A stretch of DNA of 61,863 bases from Perkinsus olseni (taxonomy: Eukaryota; Perkinsozoa; Perkinsida), in NCBI GenBank assembly GCA_013115125.1, contig JABANN010000146.1, forward strand, positions 1 through 61,863, written 5' to 3'. Shown here piece by piece: positions 34,120-46,720 of this stretch (position 1 is its first letter; every line of letters starts with the position of its first letter). The position numbers and the translations under genes are program-made. The notes under the pieces were generated by a model. It was given only the letters and a program-made list of their open reading frames with translations, made no database searches and was not told where the DNA came from.

Positions 34120-35440
34120 TGTTGCAACCTACAACGTAAGATCCTTGCGTCGCGGCTGTGTGGCTATCGCCAACCTTCGCCCTTGTCCTGGGGAGGCGAC
34201 GCCCTCAAGGACTTCTCGCTCACAAAGCTCGTAGGCGACTACAGGATCCACCGCTAAAGGCAGGACGAGCAATCAGCGGGGACAAGGTGTCAAATGACGA
34301 CGTTGCGACAAGATGTGGTTGAGTTACTCAACTTGAGTACCATTCTCTTTTGCGGAAATGAGGATCGCTATCTCCGTAGCTAGTATTCATGAGATACTGT
34401 AATTGGTCGTAGATACCTTCAAACGGGTTCCCACTCGCTGGTGATTGGGTTACTCACACTCTATTGCCGGCACGCGAGCGCCCTCTAGTAGCACCCTCTA
34501 CGCTAGTCTAGGGGGTTAGTAATTACCAGCGCAATAACGCACGTTCTTGCGGTAGAGTGCGAAGGTTCCGTATCATAATTATCAGATATTTCTGCCAACA
34601 CTAGGACTAACCGGGAGGTCATCTCTAAAGGTCGCGGGCGCATCACTCGGAGAGGCTCATCTACAGCTCACGAGCTCGCTCACCTGTCTGCACCGAGTCC
34701 CTATCAGAACCGAATTTATGTATACAGGTATTGCGCTGATGAAGGCATTTGATCCTCTCACTGAGAGAGAGGCCTCACGGTCTACTAGGAGGACGTAGTA
34801 GCGGCTCTCGGCTTACACGTTCTTGAAGCTGATATCGCTTGAGGCCGTCCAGGGCGCCCGGGTATCGTATGAAGTGTCGGGATCTGAAGAGTAACGAAGG
34901 GGAGGTCTCTAGAGGACATCATAACCCTACGATCAAGCAGTGCTCGACAGGTCAGGGTAGACTGAACCACGCTTGGTTGGTAGTCCTCTGGGATGTAGCT
35001 CACTGCTGCAGAAGCGGGCTCTCCGTTGGCCCTGAATATCGACCAAAGAAACCGTTACTTGTGCTACTGTCGCTGAGTTACAGTAGTGGCTGTCCGCCTT
35101 CGGCGTTGTGGAGGCAGTCAGGCAAGCACAGGTCCATACAGTAGACCTCACACTCGCTGCAGGAGTCCAGCGACCTGGAATGACCCTAAAGCAGTCTTCT
35201 CTAGGGAGCGGCATCTTTCTCTGGCAAATTCTGGCAAACGAGGAAGAAATCTGGATGATTGGAGGGGGTGATACTCTCTCGCGCAGATCTATCAGTAACA
35301 ATTTCAAACATGGATGCTTCGCCCTAGCTCGCGATAGTCGACGACTACAACTATACGCTCTCGAAGTTTCAGCTCGAAACTCGTCGTGACGAGAAACAAA
35401 GATCATTCGAATTTGCCCCGCTCCTTACAGTTCTTCCCGC
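34120..35440. other. no clearly supported gene
   Basis: Frames of 60-157 codons overlap on both strands (for example 35108-35389 plus and 34933-35406 minus), and neither is clearly protein-like. 34120-34780 has almost no open frame. Confidence 0.25.
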
Positions 35441-35485
35441 CCGTGCGACCGTCAGTGAGTCGTGGCTCACGAGCAGGCTTCCAAC

Positions 35486-37512
35486 TTACCTTCCCAATAT
35501 GGTAGTTGCCGAGCTGCAAGCGAAAGATAGGGTATGGCTGACGTTGGCCGTGCACGACGAGCAATTGCAGTTACATCTATGGTTACACGAGGCATTCAAA
35601 GTCAACTGTAGTATGTCACCTGAGAAGCCCGGTCGCCGAGGTCGGATATTCGATGCCTCACTTGGAGAGGGTCCAATAGGGTCGGTTAAACTTGGCTGAC
35701 CAGCAGGATACTGCTCCACAATGGCCGCCTCCTCAGCCTGTTACACGAAAGAATCGCTGGTCAACAGCGACCAACACCCTTCCACCTCTCGGCGCTCTTC
35801 CTCCCACAGCGTGAAGGCTTCCCACACCTTCTTGGCAGCAGCTTTTTTGTCTACCAGCTTCGCCTTGGTTCGACCCTTCACGAAAGTCCTCACAGAACCT
35901 GGCCATACTCCGACGTCAGCGGCGCCAGCTGCCGTGGCTCTCACAGTAGGCCGGCTGTGGATGGGGAGATCTCATCATCTCATCAATCTCAAAGGCTGAG
36001 CCGCTGGTTGGAACCTCGATACCATCGTCCACTCGGTAGTGCACGGAAGCGTCACCCTCTACGCTGTCAAGACCTGAAGTTGTGCGTCTCACGCATTGAG
36101 AGCATCTGCGCGTATCATAGAGAGGCAAACTTGGAGACGGGTGAATCCTTGATTGCTAATGGAGGTAAACTTGTGTTGCGAAGTTCCATTTGACATTTGG
36201 CCTGAGTCAGACCGCCCGACAAGGTCACCCGACACGCACCCAAAGTTTCATCAAAGAATGTATTTTCACGAAGGGTTGAGCGTATCCCTCTCTTTCCATT
36301 CTCAAGGGCACCGCCAGATGCGCTTTCTCTCTTGCAACCAGCGGCGTTTCGAGATGTGCTCCTGGCACCTCACAGACCCCATCACGAGAACCTCACTATC
36401 CAAACTGCGGAGGAGGCGATTCTGGTCCAGCAGGTTACTCTAGTGAACCAACAGAAACGCTTCTTGGTTTCATCCCTACAGTCCTGCTCCGTCTCAGTGG
36501 GCCCCATCGGTCGATAACACTCTCTAGTGGCTACTGGCTGAGGGCCACTCGTCTCTCGACAGGAGTCCATGCACAGCATTGCGGAGTCTCTGCCGGTCAC
36601 AGTGCCTAACAGACGATCTAAGGGCCGACCGACCCCGAGATAACCGTCGAATGGTAGACTGATTGTAAAGCACTGACGGCACCCCAGCGAGGTAGTGCAT
36701 GAAAGCCACTCACCAACGGCTGTGACGGCGAGAAATTCTTGACACTTCAACGAGAATTTTCGGATGGATAAATATCGGCAGAGACACTAGCGTTGAGTAA
36801 GGTGTGACTCACACCGTGTGAGGTGGCGAGGGCGATAAGAAGAACAGAGGGGACGGCTGTCGCGCAGTGTAAGACTTACAGTGTTGATCAACATAGCTGG
36901 TAGACATGAATGCAGAGAGGGATCTAAGGTCGAAGCTTGAGCATAGCGAATGAGGTCGGCTAGTTACCCAGAGTTGCTCATGGTCTCGGCCATGTTACAA
37001 GTGTTGGTAATGCAATCGGTTAGCCATTGAGTGTGCATCCTCCGCCGACCCTCACACAACTCGGCCGCCTCAGAAGTGGTCGCCGAGTTGAGGCACCTCC
37101 TGGGGATTTGTCACGGACAGTATCCTTCGTCATCTGCTTACTCCTCTGTGGTCTCCACCAGCTTGTTGAAGGCTTCCCAGCAGTGACCGTCCGATATCTC
37201 ACTCACAGGCGTACACACACTCGGTGAGTTCTGCTGGTATCTTAGGTTAATGCATGACTCAGACAAAAAATCTCGTCACTTACGACCATTGCTCGTCCGT
37301 GGGTCTGCAGGAGCTGCTATCAGTTCCGTAATTATCTTCACAGACCTCTCTAGTGGCAATCTATCGAGAAGACGCGTGCCCCCAGCCGTAAGATCTTCTA
37401 TCACGCGCACATTCACGTTCCAGTTGCAGGCCTGCGGTGAGCGTAAGATGCACTCCTCGTCAGTATCATTGCTAGAAGCGAGGTGAATATCATAACCTGA
37501 CAGATTTGCCAT
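35486..37512 (-). CDS. unrecognised multi-exon gene starting MANLSGYDIHLA
   Basis: ATG 37512 opens a good first exon (MANLSGYDIHLASSNDTDEE to PLERSVK). Further minus exons include 36600-36750 (VKCQEFLAVTAVG), 36524-36665 (Arg-rich, RRLSRGRSALRSSVRHCDR), about 35970-36110 (VEGDASVHYRVDDGIEVP), 35741-35930 (TFVKGRTKAKLVDKKAAAKK, then WEAFTLWEEERREVEG) and 35600-35740 (EQYPAGQPSLTDPIGPSPSE). The Lys-rich helical segment suggests a nucleic-acid or cytoskeletal role, but that is only a guess. The stop is not fixed. A dispersed-motif copy at 37237-37253 lies in what should be the first intron, antisense to the gene. Confidence 0.45.
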
Positions 37513-37901
37513 AACTGAAGGAGACGGTTGGTAATGAAGATGGTGCGATTTCCATAGCTATTATGCGTGTATTACCGAGGGTCGGATACCTAGCTTTTCA
37601 GGGAGCTCTAAAGAGGAGGTCTAGGTGTACTAGCGATTTCCGCTGGCTGCCCGGCCCCGCGACCCGATGCTCAGTTAAGACATGAGGACAAGAAGGACTC
37701 TTGTTTCTAAGCCTTCCTCTCGGATAGAATTAGCTTGAGCCGAGCATGTATGCAGCAGAAGCGAACGGCGCATAATGGGTTACATGGACGTGAAACTGTC
37801 TTTGAGATCGGAAGAACAATACCAGGACACCCTCAACGGATTATAATAGTGACAGACACTAATAAAAATGTGAATCGTCACGATCGATATGGTCATAGCC
37901 G

Positions 37902-40900
37902 TCAGTTTGAGCGTATCTCACTCTCCAAAGGAACTTTCGGCCCGACGCACTTCCCCTCTACTCCAGCTGAGGACATAATTTCTTCAGCCACATCTGAATA
38001 ACAGAGGTTCGATCGACGAAGGCCTCGACGGTCACACCTTCTATTGTAGTGTTGATTGGCATGCCGAGCTCGGAAGCTACATGCCTGGTGATTAGCGGGC
38101 CCCAGTCCCTCTGCAAGCATGTTAGAAGAGCAACCAAAGCTTCCTTTCCTGAGGACAGCCACTGGTCGAAATGTATCGAGTCAGCGCTACCGGAGAGAAC
38201 TTTGCAGTAGCCGCTGCCGACCCTCCGCGATTCGGGATCCCTGAATGGTCCCCCGTCGTGAACCTGAACTGGCTTCCTCCCCGCTAGCCAATACAGTTGT
38301 GAGAGGGCGAATCGAATTCTAGCTTCGAAAACCCTGGTTGTGTTCTTTTGAAGGAAAGCGTTAGGCATCCTAGTTGCTCCTCCCATACTCTGCCACCTCA
38401 ACTCGCCATGGTGAATTCCTCAACAGACCAAGGGCAGATTCTTATAATCAACGACTCTGTTATAGCCCCAGCTGCTGTGACGTGGATGACGAGGCAGCTC
38501 GGCCTCGGCCGCTCAGATGAGGCCCCACATCTCGCCAAGCTGTCCTGTATCGATCCTCTCGACGGGTGCTCAGGAGGCAACGGCCACTGGCGCTACAGTC
38601 AGAATCCCTACTGCACGGCGGGCCAACTCGCATGTGGACTCTACGGTTGTATCTGCGTGGTAGTGTATTAGGGAACGACGGCCTTGTCAGGCGCGAATTG
38701 ATGACGACCATACTGGCGTTTCCGATTATTCATGTCTTGCTCGTCTCAACTTCGATCGTCGAACTAGCAAACTTCGTTCGATATCAATCATCATCATTAT
38801 CATTATCATTATCAGAGTTGCTCTACTTCTATCAAAGCCCGCATCTCAATCTTCGTATACACAGACCATTAGGAGGTCTGACTCTTCATCTAGTTTCCGT
38901 AGCAGCGAAACCCGCCAGAAGGACCGCATTCCGTTCAAGTAAAACCTTCTTGTTGACTGTATGTACAATAATTCATGGAAACCCGGGGAGAGTCTACGTG
39001 ATGAGAGTTTCCCCCCCTACGCTCCATAAACAACTTCCATGCATCCCTCGATCGAGTTGGGCACCCTAGAATCGAGTGCTAGGAGGCTTCGATGAACCTT
39101 CATAAAAGGGACAGGTAACCCTCCAGTTACAGGGTTACACAAAAAAAGCCTACCGTCGCGTCACAATCATCACCCACTCCCGAGAACAGCTGTCGATGGA
39201 CCACTGCGCTGCCGCTGTGCAGCACTCTCCGAACGTAGCTAACAGAGCCCGAATCGTCCTTCAGACAGCTAGATGCGGCCAGGGTGATGTTGTCCTGCCA
39301 GTGATCAGACGCCACCGAAGATTTCCCATTTGCTTGCCTTCCAGGGCCTAGCTGCCGTTGCCGGAGCCCGGTGAGGGATGCAAGGGTCCTCACTAAGGAC
39401 AGCGGCGTTGCAGCACGGATCAGCATAGTAACTGCGGGGGTGCTTCTCAGTATGCGCCGGTCGTCTTGTGCATGCATGCATAGCTAATACACAATCCTCC
39501 CCCCGAACTAGAAGGCTGAACTTTATACCTCTCCCGTTCTGCTTCGAATATGCGCAATAACGGAATAGCAACAGGAGGCTATGCTGCTCGGCCCTTCTTC
39601 GTAACCGACTGACCTCGAGGGGTCTGTGAAGGGGTCCTTCCGACAGAAACGTATCTTTGGGTTGACTTCGACCAATTTAGGAATGATGAGATCCTCGGCA
39701 AGCTGCCAACATTTTCCAAAGACGTCGGTAGCGGTATATGACAATGCACGGTCTGCCAGGTTGCGCATTCGACGGCCCTTCCAAAGCCTGTGCCTGAGAG
39801 GTTGCAGCCCTCGGAAGGCTCTAGGGACACTGGAGCTACATCGTGCATACAGGCCTTCCACTGGAGGAATGTGATGCACTTCTTGCGTTGTGGGAGGACA
39901 AATGCTTGAGGAAGCCTGAGAGGAGGAGGCAATCAACTTTTTGTAGGAGCCCGAACACTTGGGTGGCACCCAATGGGTGGACGAGGGAGGGAGAGAGAAT
40001 CATCGAGTTCAGGCCTACCCACACTACACTGGCGAAACTCTGTGGCGTTCATTCTTTCATTGTTGATTGAATTCCGTCGCGGATGATCACCCTAACTCAC
40101 CCAGAGCTTACCAAATTTTAGACTTCTCGCTTCGGGGCTGACCTCATCGGCTGTGCTGTGAGGCTCCGGGCGAGGATACTCCGTACTGTGATCGACGCAA
40201 CTCTGCTCTAGTCGACCGGCGTCTCGCATTCTCATCTCAATCTGGAGAGAGAAGTTCCAAGGCCTCTGGCGTCGATCACTTGGGAACATCGGTCGCCTTC
40301 CATAACCGTGATAAAACCCTCACAATACTCCACGAGATAAACAGCCAAGTTTGACTGTAATATAGCATGCGCTGCTACTGTGAAGTCGCATCCCTCTCCC
40401 TTTTAGCGAGCTTAGTGGCTGAGCTCATTAGGAGAGGCAATAAGGTGTGTCGAACCTCATACTCCTTTTCCTTGTGAGCTCCTACTTGAGTGCCCCCTAG
40501 TGCAACAGAGAGCAATGGCTAACTCACCGCATCGATTTGGTCAATCACTCGACCCACAGCATCGATGTCGCAGCTGCCAGACTGACTAGGCGTATCTAAT
40601 GTTGACCATAGGCTGCGACGGAGCAAGTTCGCTCACGGTCCTCGAGTTCCTTTAGGACGGCTTTTTCCAGTGATAGCGCTCCCTGGCGGCCAGTGATGAG
40701 CCCATCAGGAAAGGCGATCGAACAGCGTCTGAGTCGGGGGGCGAAAGTCTCATCCTGTGGCCCTTCGCCAGCGACCAAGAAAACCAACCCGATGAGCTCT
40801 TTGGTGTCCATGAAACCGGGGGTGACGATGCTTCTATGGTGTATGATCCCTGATACCGGGCGAAGCGTTTTTGATGGCCTCGTACGACTAGAAGACTTAC

Positions 40901-41443
40901 TCGTCGGTATGAGCATGGCCAGCAGGCCCCGATGTTGGACCATCGCCATTTGAGTGAGTATAGAGTCAACGCTGTCATCAACTCCAAAGGTGGTGTATGG
41001 ACGAAGGGCCCACCAGAGAGTATCCGAGGGTATCTTGAGAACTCATGACAACCTGGGGTGACCCTGCCTCAACTCCTCACCGGAGGCGCCAGGAAGCCGA
41101 ACCGTCGTATCAAGGCCTGTGCAGTGGCGACCTTGTTTGCTGTAGTGTTCGAACAGGTCAAGTGGATGGGGAGGCCCACTACGTTCCTGCAAGAGAATCT
41201 TGAGGTGATCCGAGCTTCATCGCCACAGCTCAGGGTCGACCTTGGATATTCCTACCAGATTCCGCGACTGTAGTGTACAATAGTGGCGTTGACCCGATCG
41301 ATAGAGTGCAAGGTACGCTCACGTACATCGGTAAACACCGTATCTAGTGATAAGAGAATGGGACCTTTCAGTCCGGAGAAGATGGCCCGACCCAGTCGAT
41401 GCGGACTCCGGGCGTTGGTTAGCTTCTCGGCAAAGTCGTCCAT
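37902..41443 (-). CDS. one or more unrecognised multi-exon genes
   Basis: Protein-like minus exons are 41252-41443 (MDDFAEKLTNARSPHRLGRA), 40620-40949 (TPGFMDTKELIGLVFLVAGE and SLEKAVLKELEDRERT) and 39590-39800 (NLADRALSYTATDVFGKCWQ, then LAEDLIIPKLVEVNPKIRFC). Further ones are 39140-39300 (WQDNITLAASSCLKDDSGSV) and 37958-38386 (VFEARIRFALSQLYWLAGRK, then ALVALLTCLQRDWGPLITRH). Intervening stops need short introns. No domain is recognised, and gene boundaries inside this interval are unknown. 41450-42320 further right holds only short frames. Confidence 0.4.
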
Positions 41444-42329
41444 TGTGAAGTTCCACAGGGAGGGGTCGTTTCTATCGCATACGCATTTGAGTTCGTGCGC
41501 CCGAGGATCGAGGTGTCGAGAATGGTAACAACTGAATGACTAGGATGTTACTGACTATCATGAGGGTTCTCTACCGTGGAGGGCATTCGGCGCATGCTTC
41601 GACCTCGGCAGCGTACACTTGCTCAGGACCGCACACGCGCATGTACAGATCCTCCTCGTACCGGAGTAAAACCCTAGCGTATCTGCATTAGCACAGCAAT
41701 GTGGCGTCCAGGAGCAGTGAGAGACAGGAGCCTCTCTGCTGTGTTGCATCGTCCCTGTTAGTCCTTGGAGACAGCCATTGCGTTATCTATTTATTCCTCT
41801 TTAAATGATGGGAAGACCGAGGTGAGTGTAGGGTCGTTGGGCTCACTCTTCCACTCGGCCTCCTCGTGCCAACACCCTGACCTTGTCAATCGTTGATCGC
41901 CCTCCGTAGAGGGGTGATAGCCCAGTCGACGCCACAGTGGGTATTATCAGCAACAGAGGACGACAGACATCGAAGAGCAGCATAAAAGCAACACTGCCGA
42001 ATGGTCGGCTGCTAGAGAACCATCGCAAGGGGTGAAGTTTCATCTCAGTGCCACGGAACAACTGTCCCAACCTCTGCCGAGGACGGCTCCGGATACCGGA
42101 CTCACGCCCACTGGCAACCTACTGGCCTACCAAACAATGGCGAATTACGTCGTCGTTTCGCCAACACTATCCACTGAGTTAGTGGCACTAAGCCCATCGA
42201 ATGTCGGATGGGAAGTACTCAAACTCAATTCGACGTTTTCGAGTTCGACATGAAGTGCATGTGGCCTCCTTCAAGGCTTCTGATATATCCTAACAGGGGC
42301 ACCGTGGCTGAGCTGGCAAGGCAGCCCCC

Positions 42330-43244
42330 TTACGTGTCGATCATGGCCTTGTAGTCGAGGACAAGTCCATCGGTCGAAAAGTCGCGTATGAAAATATCAA
42401 CTTCTTCCCGGGTGAAGGGCTCCCCCGCGTTCTCCATCACAGCTCTGACGAAGTACAGCGAGTTTTGACGAGTCGGACACGTCCCAACGGTGACCCAATC
42501 GATCAGATGATCATCAGAGGGTCTCGAAATCAATAACAAACTTTGCAAAGTCGAAGATTTCAGTCGCCATAGTGAAGTCTTCAGCACAAGCTGCTACTAA
42601 TTGCTGCAAATATGCAATACTAAAAGAGTACCACACCTTCGCGAGTTTGACAAACGCGCTAATTCTGACAGGATTTCAATGACCGGGCCTAGCTGACGAT
42701 CCTCTCGTCTGTGAAATCCTCGCCGTTGGATGCTGCGATGATCTTGACGTACCGGAATGCTTTGATACTGACTAGCCCGGTGTCGCCTGGGTCCATAGGG
42801 TTGAAGAAGGCTGACAGGTCGAGTTGGGTGTGCTGCATCAAGTGCTCAGAGCATCGTCCACAGAAATCGAGAAATTGTTGTGGTGACACCCGAGGGTCCT
42901 CCACCTTAGCGGCTTTCACCTCTGCCTAAAGATTGACAGAGACGTTGTCTGGCGGCGTGAACGACGAGCTCCGAGCTTTGTCGACTGACCTCGAAAGCCC
43001 GGACCATCGCGTTGGTCGGACTGAAGCCACAGAGACGCAGCAGATGGCCGAGGTCCGAAGGTGAGCAGCCCTGACCGTCCTGAGGACCCAAGACTGTGGC
43101 CGAGTTTACGGTGGGAATTGTACCCACCTGATTGAAGCTTTGGTATTGCTCCAGATAATAATCTGACTTAGCCTTGGAAGCACCGTTAGTCGCTGAGTCT
43201 GCTTGTGCGCGGATCGTCGGATTCCCATTGACCGGTCTACTCAT
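42330..43244 (-). CDS. EF-hand (calmodulin / myosin light chain-like) protein with degenerate loops
   Basis: ATG 43244 starts exon 1 (42990-43244), then a 70-bp intron, exon 2 (42698-42919) and at least one more exon ending with TAA at 42330. The order fits a calmodulin-type protein: LGHLLRLCGFSPTNAMVRAF (EF1/2 helix pattern), VSPQQFLDFCGRC, PMDPGDTGLVSIKAFRYV, GEDFTDERI and NAGEPFTREEVDIFIRDFST, then DGLVLDYKAMID. The loops lack most of the calcium-ligating acidic residues (for example DPGDTGLVS has no glutamate at position 12), so calcium binding is probably weak or lost, as in many myosin light chains. An extended N-terminus of about 50 residues precedes the domain. Exon 3 limits are not fully resolved. 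Confidence 0.65.
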
Positions 43245-43259
43245 GTCGACGCGTTTAAA

Positions 43260-44010
43260 GTAGCTGAACAGTCAGAGGAGCTCAGTAGTCGATTCGTGCC
43301 AAATCACTCGACCTCGGTGACAAGCTCCACTGGAGAGGCATGTGGGCTTCGAAAACTTCCCTGGGGGAAGTCACGGTGTTGAAGATGACTCCTTGGGAAC
43401 ACAATCGGAAATGTTTGAGTGGAAGAAATAATCCAACTGAGAGGATAGTAATAATCATCTCTACAGTGTCAATCATCGACCAATACTTATCAATATCATA
43501 GTGCTACCAAAATGGGAGGGTATCTTGCCGTTACGATTCTGTGTGATATCGGGCGAGCGATGTCACACGTCAACAACGGTGAAACTAGCGTTGGCCAGCA
43601 AGCTAGACTGCGTCGCACCAGTGGCCGCCTCGAGACTGTCATGCTGATAGTCCCAACAGTCATTGGTAGTGAACTCGTCAGTAAACCCTTCAAGTTCATT
43701 CATCAATCGACATCCAAGTTGTGGCGGGAATCTTGGATTCTCAGACCGTGGCGACGTGGCGTCCTTGATTGTGTGATGCACCTTGTGTCGCTATAGCGCA
43801 CCTTTTAATAAAAAAACTCAGAGATTTGCTCCACCAAAAAGGCCTGATGCCCTCGGCTCCCAGGAGCCTGTGTCGTGAGAGACCGCGGGCGGGACACCAC
43901 GTGCTTCATGAGGACCCCTACGCTTTGTCACATTGAGCTGACTTCGGACCCTGAACTTGAATACGCCGAACTTTGGCAGCGGCAAAGAGGCACTGGTCCA
44001 GTACAGGACT
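43260..44010. other. intergenic, no supported gene
   Basis: There are overlapping short frames on both strands, none protein-like. This is the upstream region of the EF-hand gene. Confidence 0.3.
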
Positions 44011-44011
44011 A

Positions 44012-44135
44012 GTTCTCAGAATCAAATCTCAGAATGCATTCCGAAATCTGTTCTGGATGCAGTTTAATGAACACGATTTCGCCAAAACTAATTCTGGAAT
44101 GTATTCTAAATTTCGGAATAAGTTTACTGAACACC
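44012..44135. mobile_element. foldback MITE-like palindromic element
   Basis: ATTCCGAAAT near 44048 is answered by ATTTCGGAAT near 44112. CAGAATGCATTC and GGAATGTATTCT pair imperfectly between them, and AGTTTAnTGAACAC occurs twice. The 120-bp stretch is a nearly continuous imperfect palindrome ending CTGAACACCCC. No coding capacity. Confidence 0.5.
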
Positions 44136-44839
44136 CCGGTAAGCTTTGAATCGAAAATTGTACGCGCGGGATAGATTCGCCCGTTTCAAATTCGTGCATC
44201 CGACTTCGCTCGCCTCCGCGAATTTGGCGCAGAGTGGCTTGATTTCGGAGGAGAATTGTACGTCATTGCCGTTACATTCGGGTTTATCAGGTCCGGCGGT
44301 GACCCTAGCAGACCTGCAAGAGATGCCCGGACTATGAGCTTTCCATCACCTGCGATCATAATGAGGTATCCGAGTTTGCCAGATGCCGACCGGATCAAGG
44401 TCAGTCCGTAAGATGAGTATAAGGATATGAAAAGGGAACTTCCGAAGATTTGGCACGGACATTGTCGACTCATTGTGACTTCCCTCACCCCGCCTTCTGA
44501 GGCACTGCCAAGATCCAGGCTCGTATTGGCTCTCCAGAAGGTGTTTTAGTTCCCGGAGACTGCAGTGTTCCATTGCCAGTGGAGGGGAGAAGGACTGTGA
44601 TGGGAACAACGAATAGTCGGGAGTATCTTTTCTCCGCGTCGTGGATGCATGGCAGATGCCTCAGCGGACTGCCAGGGTCGTCGGAATTCACGCAAGGCTG
44701 TACAGGGGGGGCCTCGGGAACTGCGAGGATCCGTTCGTCCGACGGACGATCGCTACCGGTATGGGAGGATCGGAGCAAAGTCCGGGCACCCACTCGTAGG
44801 TTGGAGAACTCCTGAACCCGGTGGGAAGTGGGAGCATAA

Positions 44840-44913
44840 TACCCGATGCAGGATTCGAACCTACGACCATCTGCTCCGTAGGCAGACATTCTATCCAGCT
44901 GAACTAATCGGGC
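44840..44913 (-). tRNA. tRNA-Arg (ACG), copy 3
   Basis: It is identical to the two plus-strand copies but on the opposite strand and with unrelated 3' flank. Confidence 0.97.
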
Positions 44914-44993
44914 TATATTAGTGAAGCCGAGATCCGAGTCTCATTTCAGCGGCATGTAACGCTGGGGATATCCTCATGCGAAACATTCAAACT

Positions 44994-45475
44994 TCATCGC
45001 CGGCCGAATGTTCGTTTCCGTATGACGTCGGATTGACTGCATCCTCCTAGTGCTTCACGCGCATGTGGGAGTCGAAGAAGCTTGAGAACTGCTGTAGGCC
45101 GATGATTGGCTATGGGCTTGCAAATGCGGTCGAGCTTCCCACCAAAACTCGTCAACTCGACTCGTCCCGTCCTGCCGATCAATTCTGAGATCATCGGACT
45201 GCTACTAAACAGCTGCAACAGATCGTACGACAATCGTTCGGTATTGTGAACAGGTGTACTGTTGCGGTCTGCCAAGGTGCAGACAGCAAAACAATCCGGG
45301 TAGCAGAGGGTGAGCCACCACGGCGGCCAAACCAGCAGATACACAAGCACAATAGCCGACGCTCATCACTATAACGGTCTGGCGATGACTGATTAAAACT
45401 ATTATAGTACTGAGCTAGAGCTGAAGCACAGCAAGCTACGTGGGAAAGTGGGTCACGTGCCCATGCATGCACCAC
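44994..45475 (-). CDS. possible exon(s) of an unrecognised protein
   Basis: A minus frame over 44994-45350 contains a plausible stretch (RLSYDLLQLFSSSPMISELI, then LTSFGGKLDRICKPIANHRP). A second frame at 45330-45460 is less convincing. No domain, start or stop is assured. Confidence 0.25.
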
Positions 45476-45767
45476 TCCACACTACGCAGGCTTCGCGCAG
45501 GGATCACACCACCGCGACCACCGGCAAATCTAGGCCATGAATTACTTCTCTTTTTGAAGAGTCTCCAGCACCAGTTCGCCGCTCAGCGGCAGACCTGGGA
45601 TGAAGGCCGCCCAGAGAGAATCCAACTCCATGACATGCCTCGGTTCAACCTTACTTCTCCCCACGATCTACTTACCTTTCGTGTTGTGAGGTTTTACTCG
45701 TGTTGGAACATGGAGAGGGCGTGGCACAACCGAAATATGTCCATAAGCAGCAAATACATGTTGTAGA

Positions 45768-45839
45768 GGCCCTGTGGCGCAACGGTAGCGCATCTGACTC
45801 CAGATCAGAAGGTTGTCCGTTCGAATCGGGCCGGGGTCA
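45768..45839 (+). tRNA. tRNA-Trp (CCA), copy 2
   Basis: It has the same cloverleaf and sequence as 29034-29105, on the opposite strand. Flanks are not alike. Confidence 0.96.
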
Positions 45840-46019
45840 AGTTTTCAATTCCCACATCAAGCCGAGGGAACGTTCGGATAGTCATTGAATCCGCCAACCG
45901 CCGCTAAGAAAAGATCCCCAAATCACTCGGGAAATTCGTCAATGGTAACGCTCACGAACGACTCGGAACAAATACCACTGCCCGATCATGTCCAACCCGA
46001 ACTTTGTATAAACGCAAGT

Positions 46020-46720
46020 CTACCCAGAATACTCAAAATGATTGAATCGCTCTTCTGATCTCCAATATACTTCCCCGTAGGAAGCGAGCACTTCGCTGCC
46101 GGCCTAATGCAGTAAAGGTCGTCCAAGTCGCTCTTGAGATGAGATACTCACAGGAATATCGCGTGTGGCCACAACCTTTGCCACGCGTCGCTTCTTGTCT
46201 TTGATGAACTTTGCATTCAACCTGTTTGAATCTTTACAATCATTGATATATCTCCCCCAGACGTTAAATGAATACTTCGCATCGATATGGCAGTTGATGC
46301 CGAAGCCTCCTGAAAGGGGAAGGCACCTCACACAACCAACCGACATTCCATCAACTCACCCATAATGTAAGACCGGTCTCGAGCTTTGAGCGTCTGAGTT
46401 AAACTGAGGAGGCGTCCTGAATACTCGCAGATGAGTGACCCCTCGGGAAAGCATTTGGTAGTGAATAGACCGAGCTGTTTCTGTACCACATCCGATGCTC
46501 GAACTTGCAAACCTGAAATGTACTTTTTCCCATCGCTAGCTGCGTGAAATTCTTTTGCCAGGCGACCGCGAGATGGAATAAGATTCGGGACGTACCAGGA
46601 AATGTCGAATAATCGAACTTCACGCGACTAAGCGGCAAGCCCGGGAAGACCTCAAAATCGTCATCGCCGTTGGTAGACAGATTGACAAGGTGAAGAATCG
46701 TGAACTGCCTACACAGACTG
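46020..46720 (-). CDS. SET-domain protein lysine methyltransferase
   Basis: Exons from the 3' end are 46020-46103, 46152-46309 and 46360 up to about 46520, with at least one more upstream. Introns are 48 bp (46104-46151) and 50 bp (46310-46359). The SET core is readable: KQLGLFTTKCFPEGSLICEY (the RGLF/EYSG region), GFGINCHIDAKYSFN, WGRYINDCKDSNRLNAKF (the NHxxxPN-equivalent strand, here INDCKDSN), VVATRDIPAGSEVLASYGEV. The family transfers methyl groups from SAM to lysines of histones or other proteins. It is short, with no pre-SET cysteines seen. Upstream coding sequence (near DDDFEVFPGLPLSRVKF) suggests the protein begins just above 46700. The start is not fixed. Confidence 0.85.

Noticed and set aside
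38398-38711. Cysteine-rich frames on both strands (LSCIDPLDGCSGG plus; PPCSRDSDCSASGRC minus)
   Set aside because: They overlap in complementary frames (GCA/TGC symmetry), so at most one is real and neither has a signal peptide or clear splice continuation.
44485-44889. 134-codon minus frame with MSAYGADGRRFESCIGYYAP
   Set aside because: Its first part is the tRNA-Arg gene read as protein; the same words appear at the other tRNA-Arg copies.
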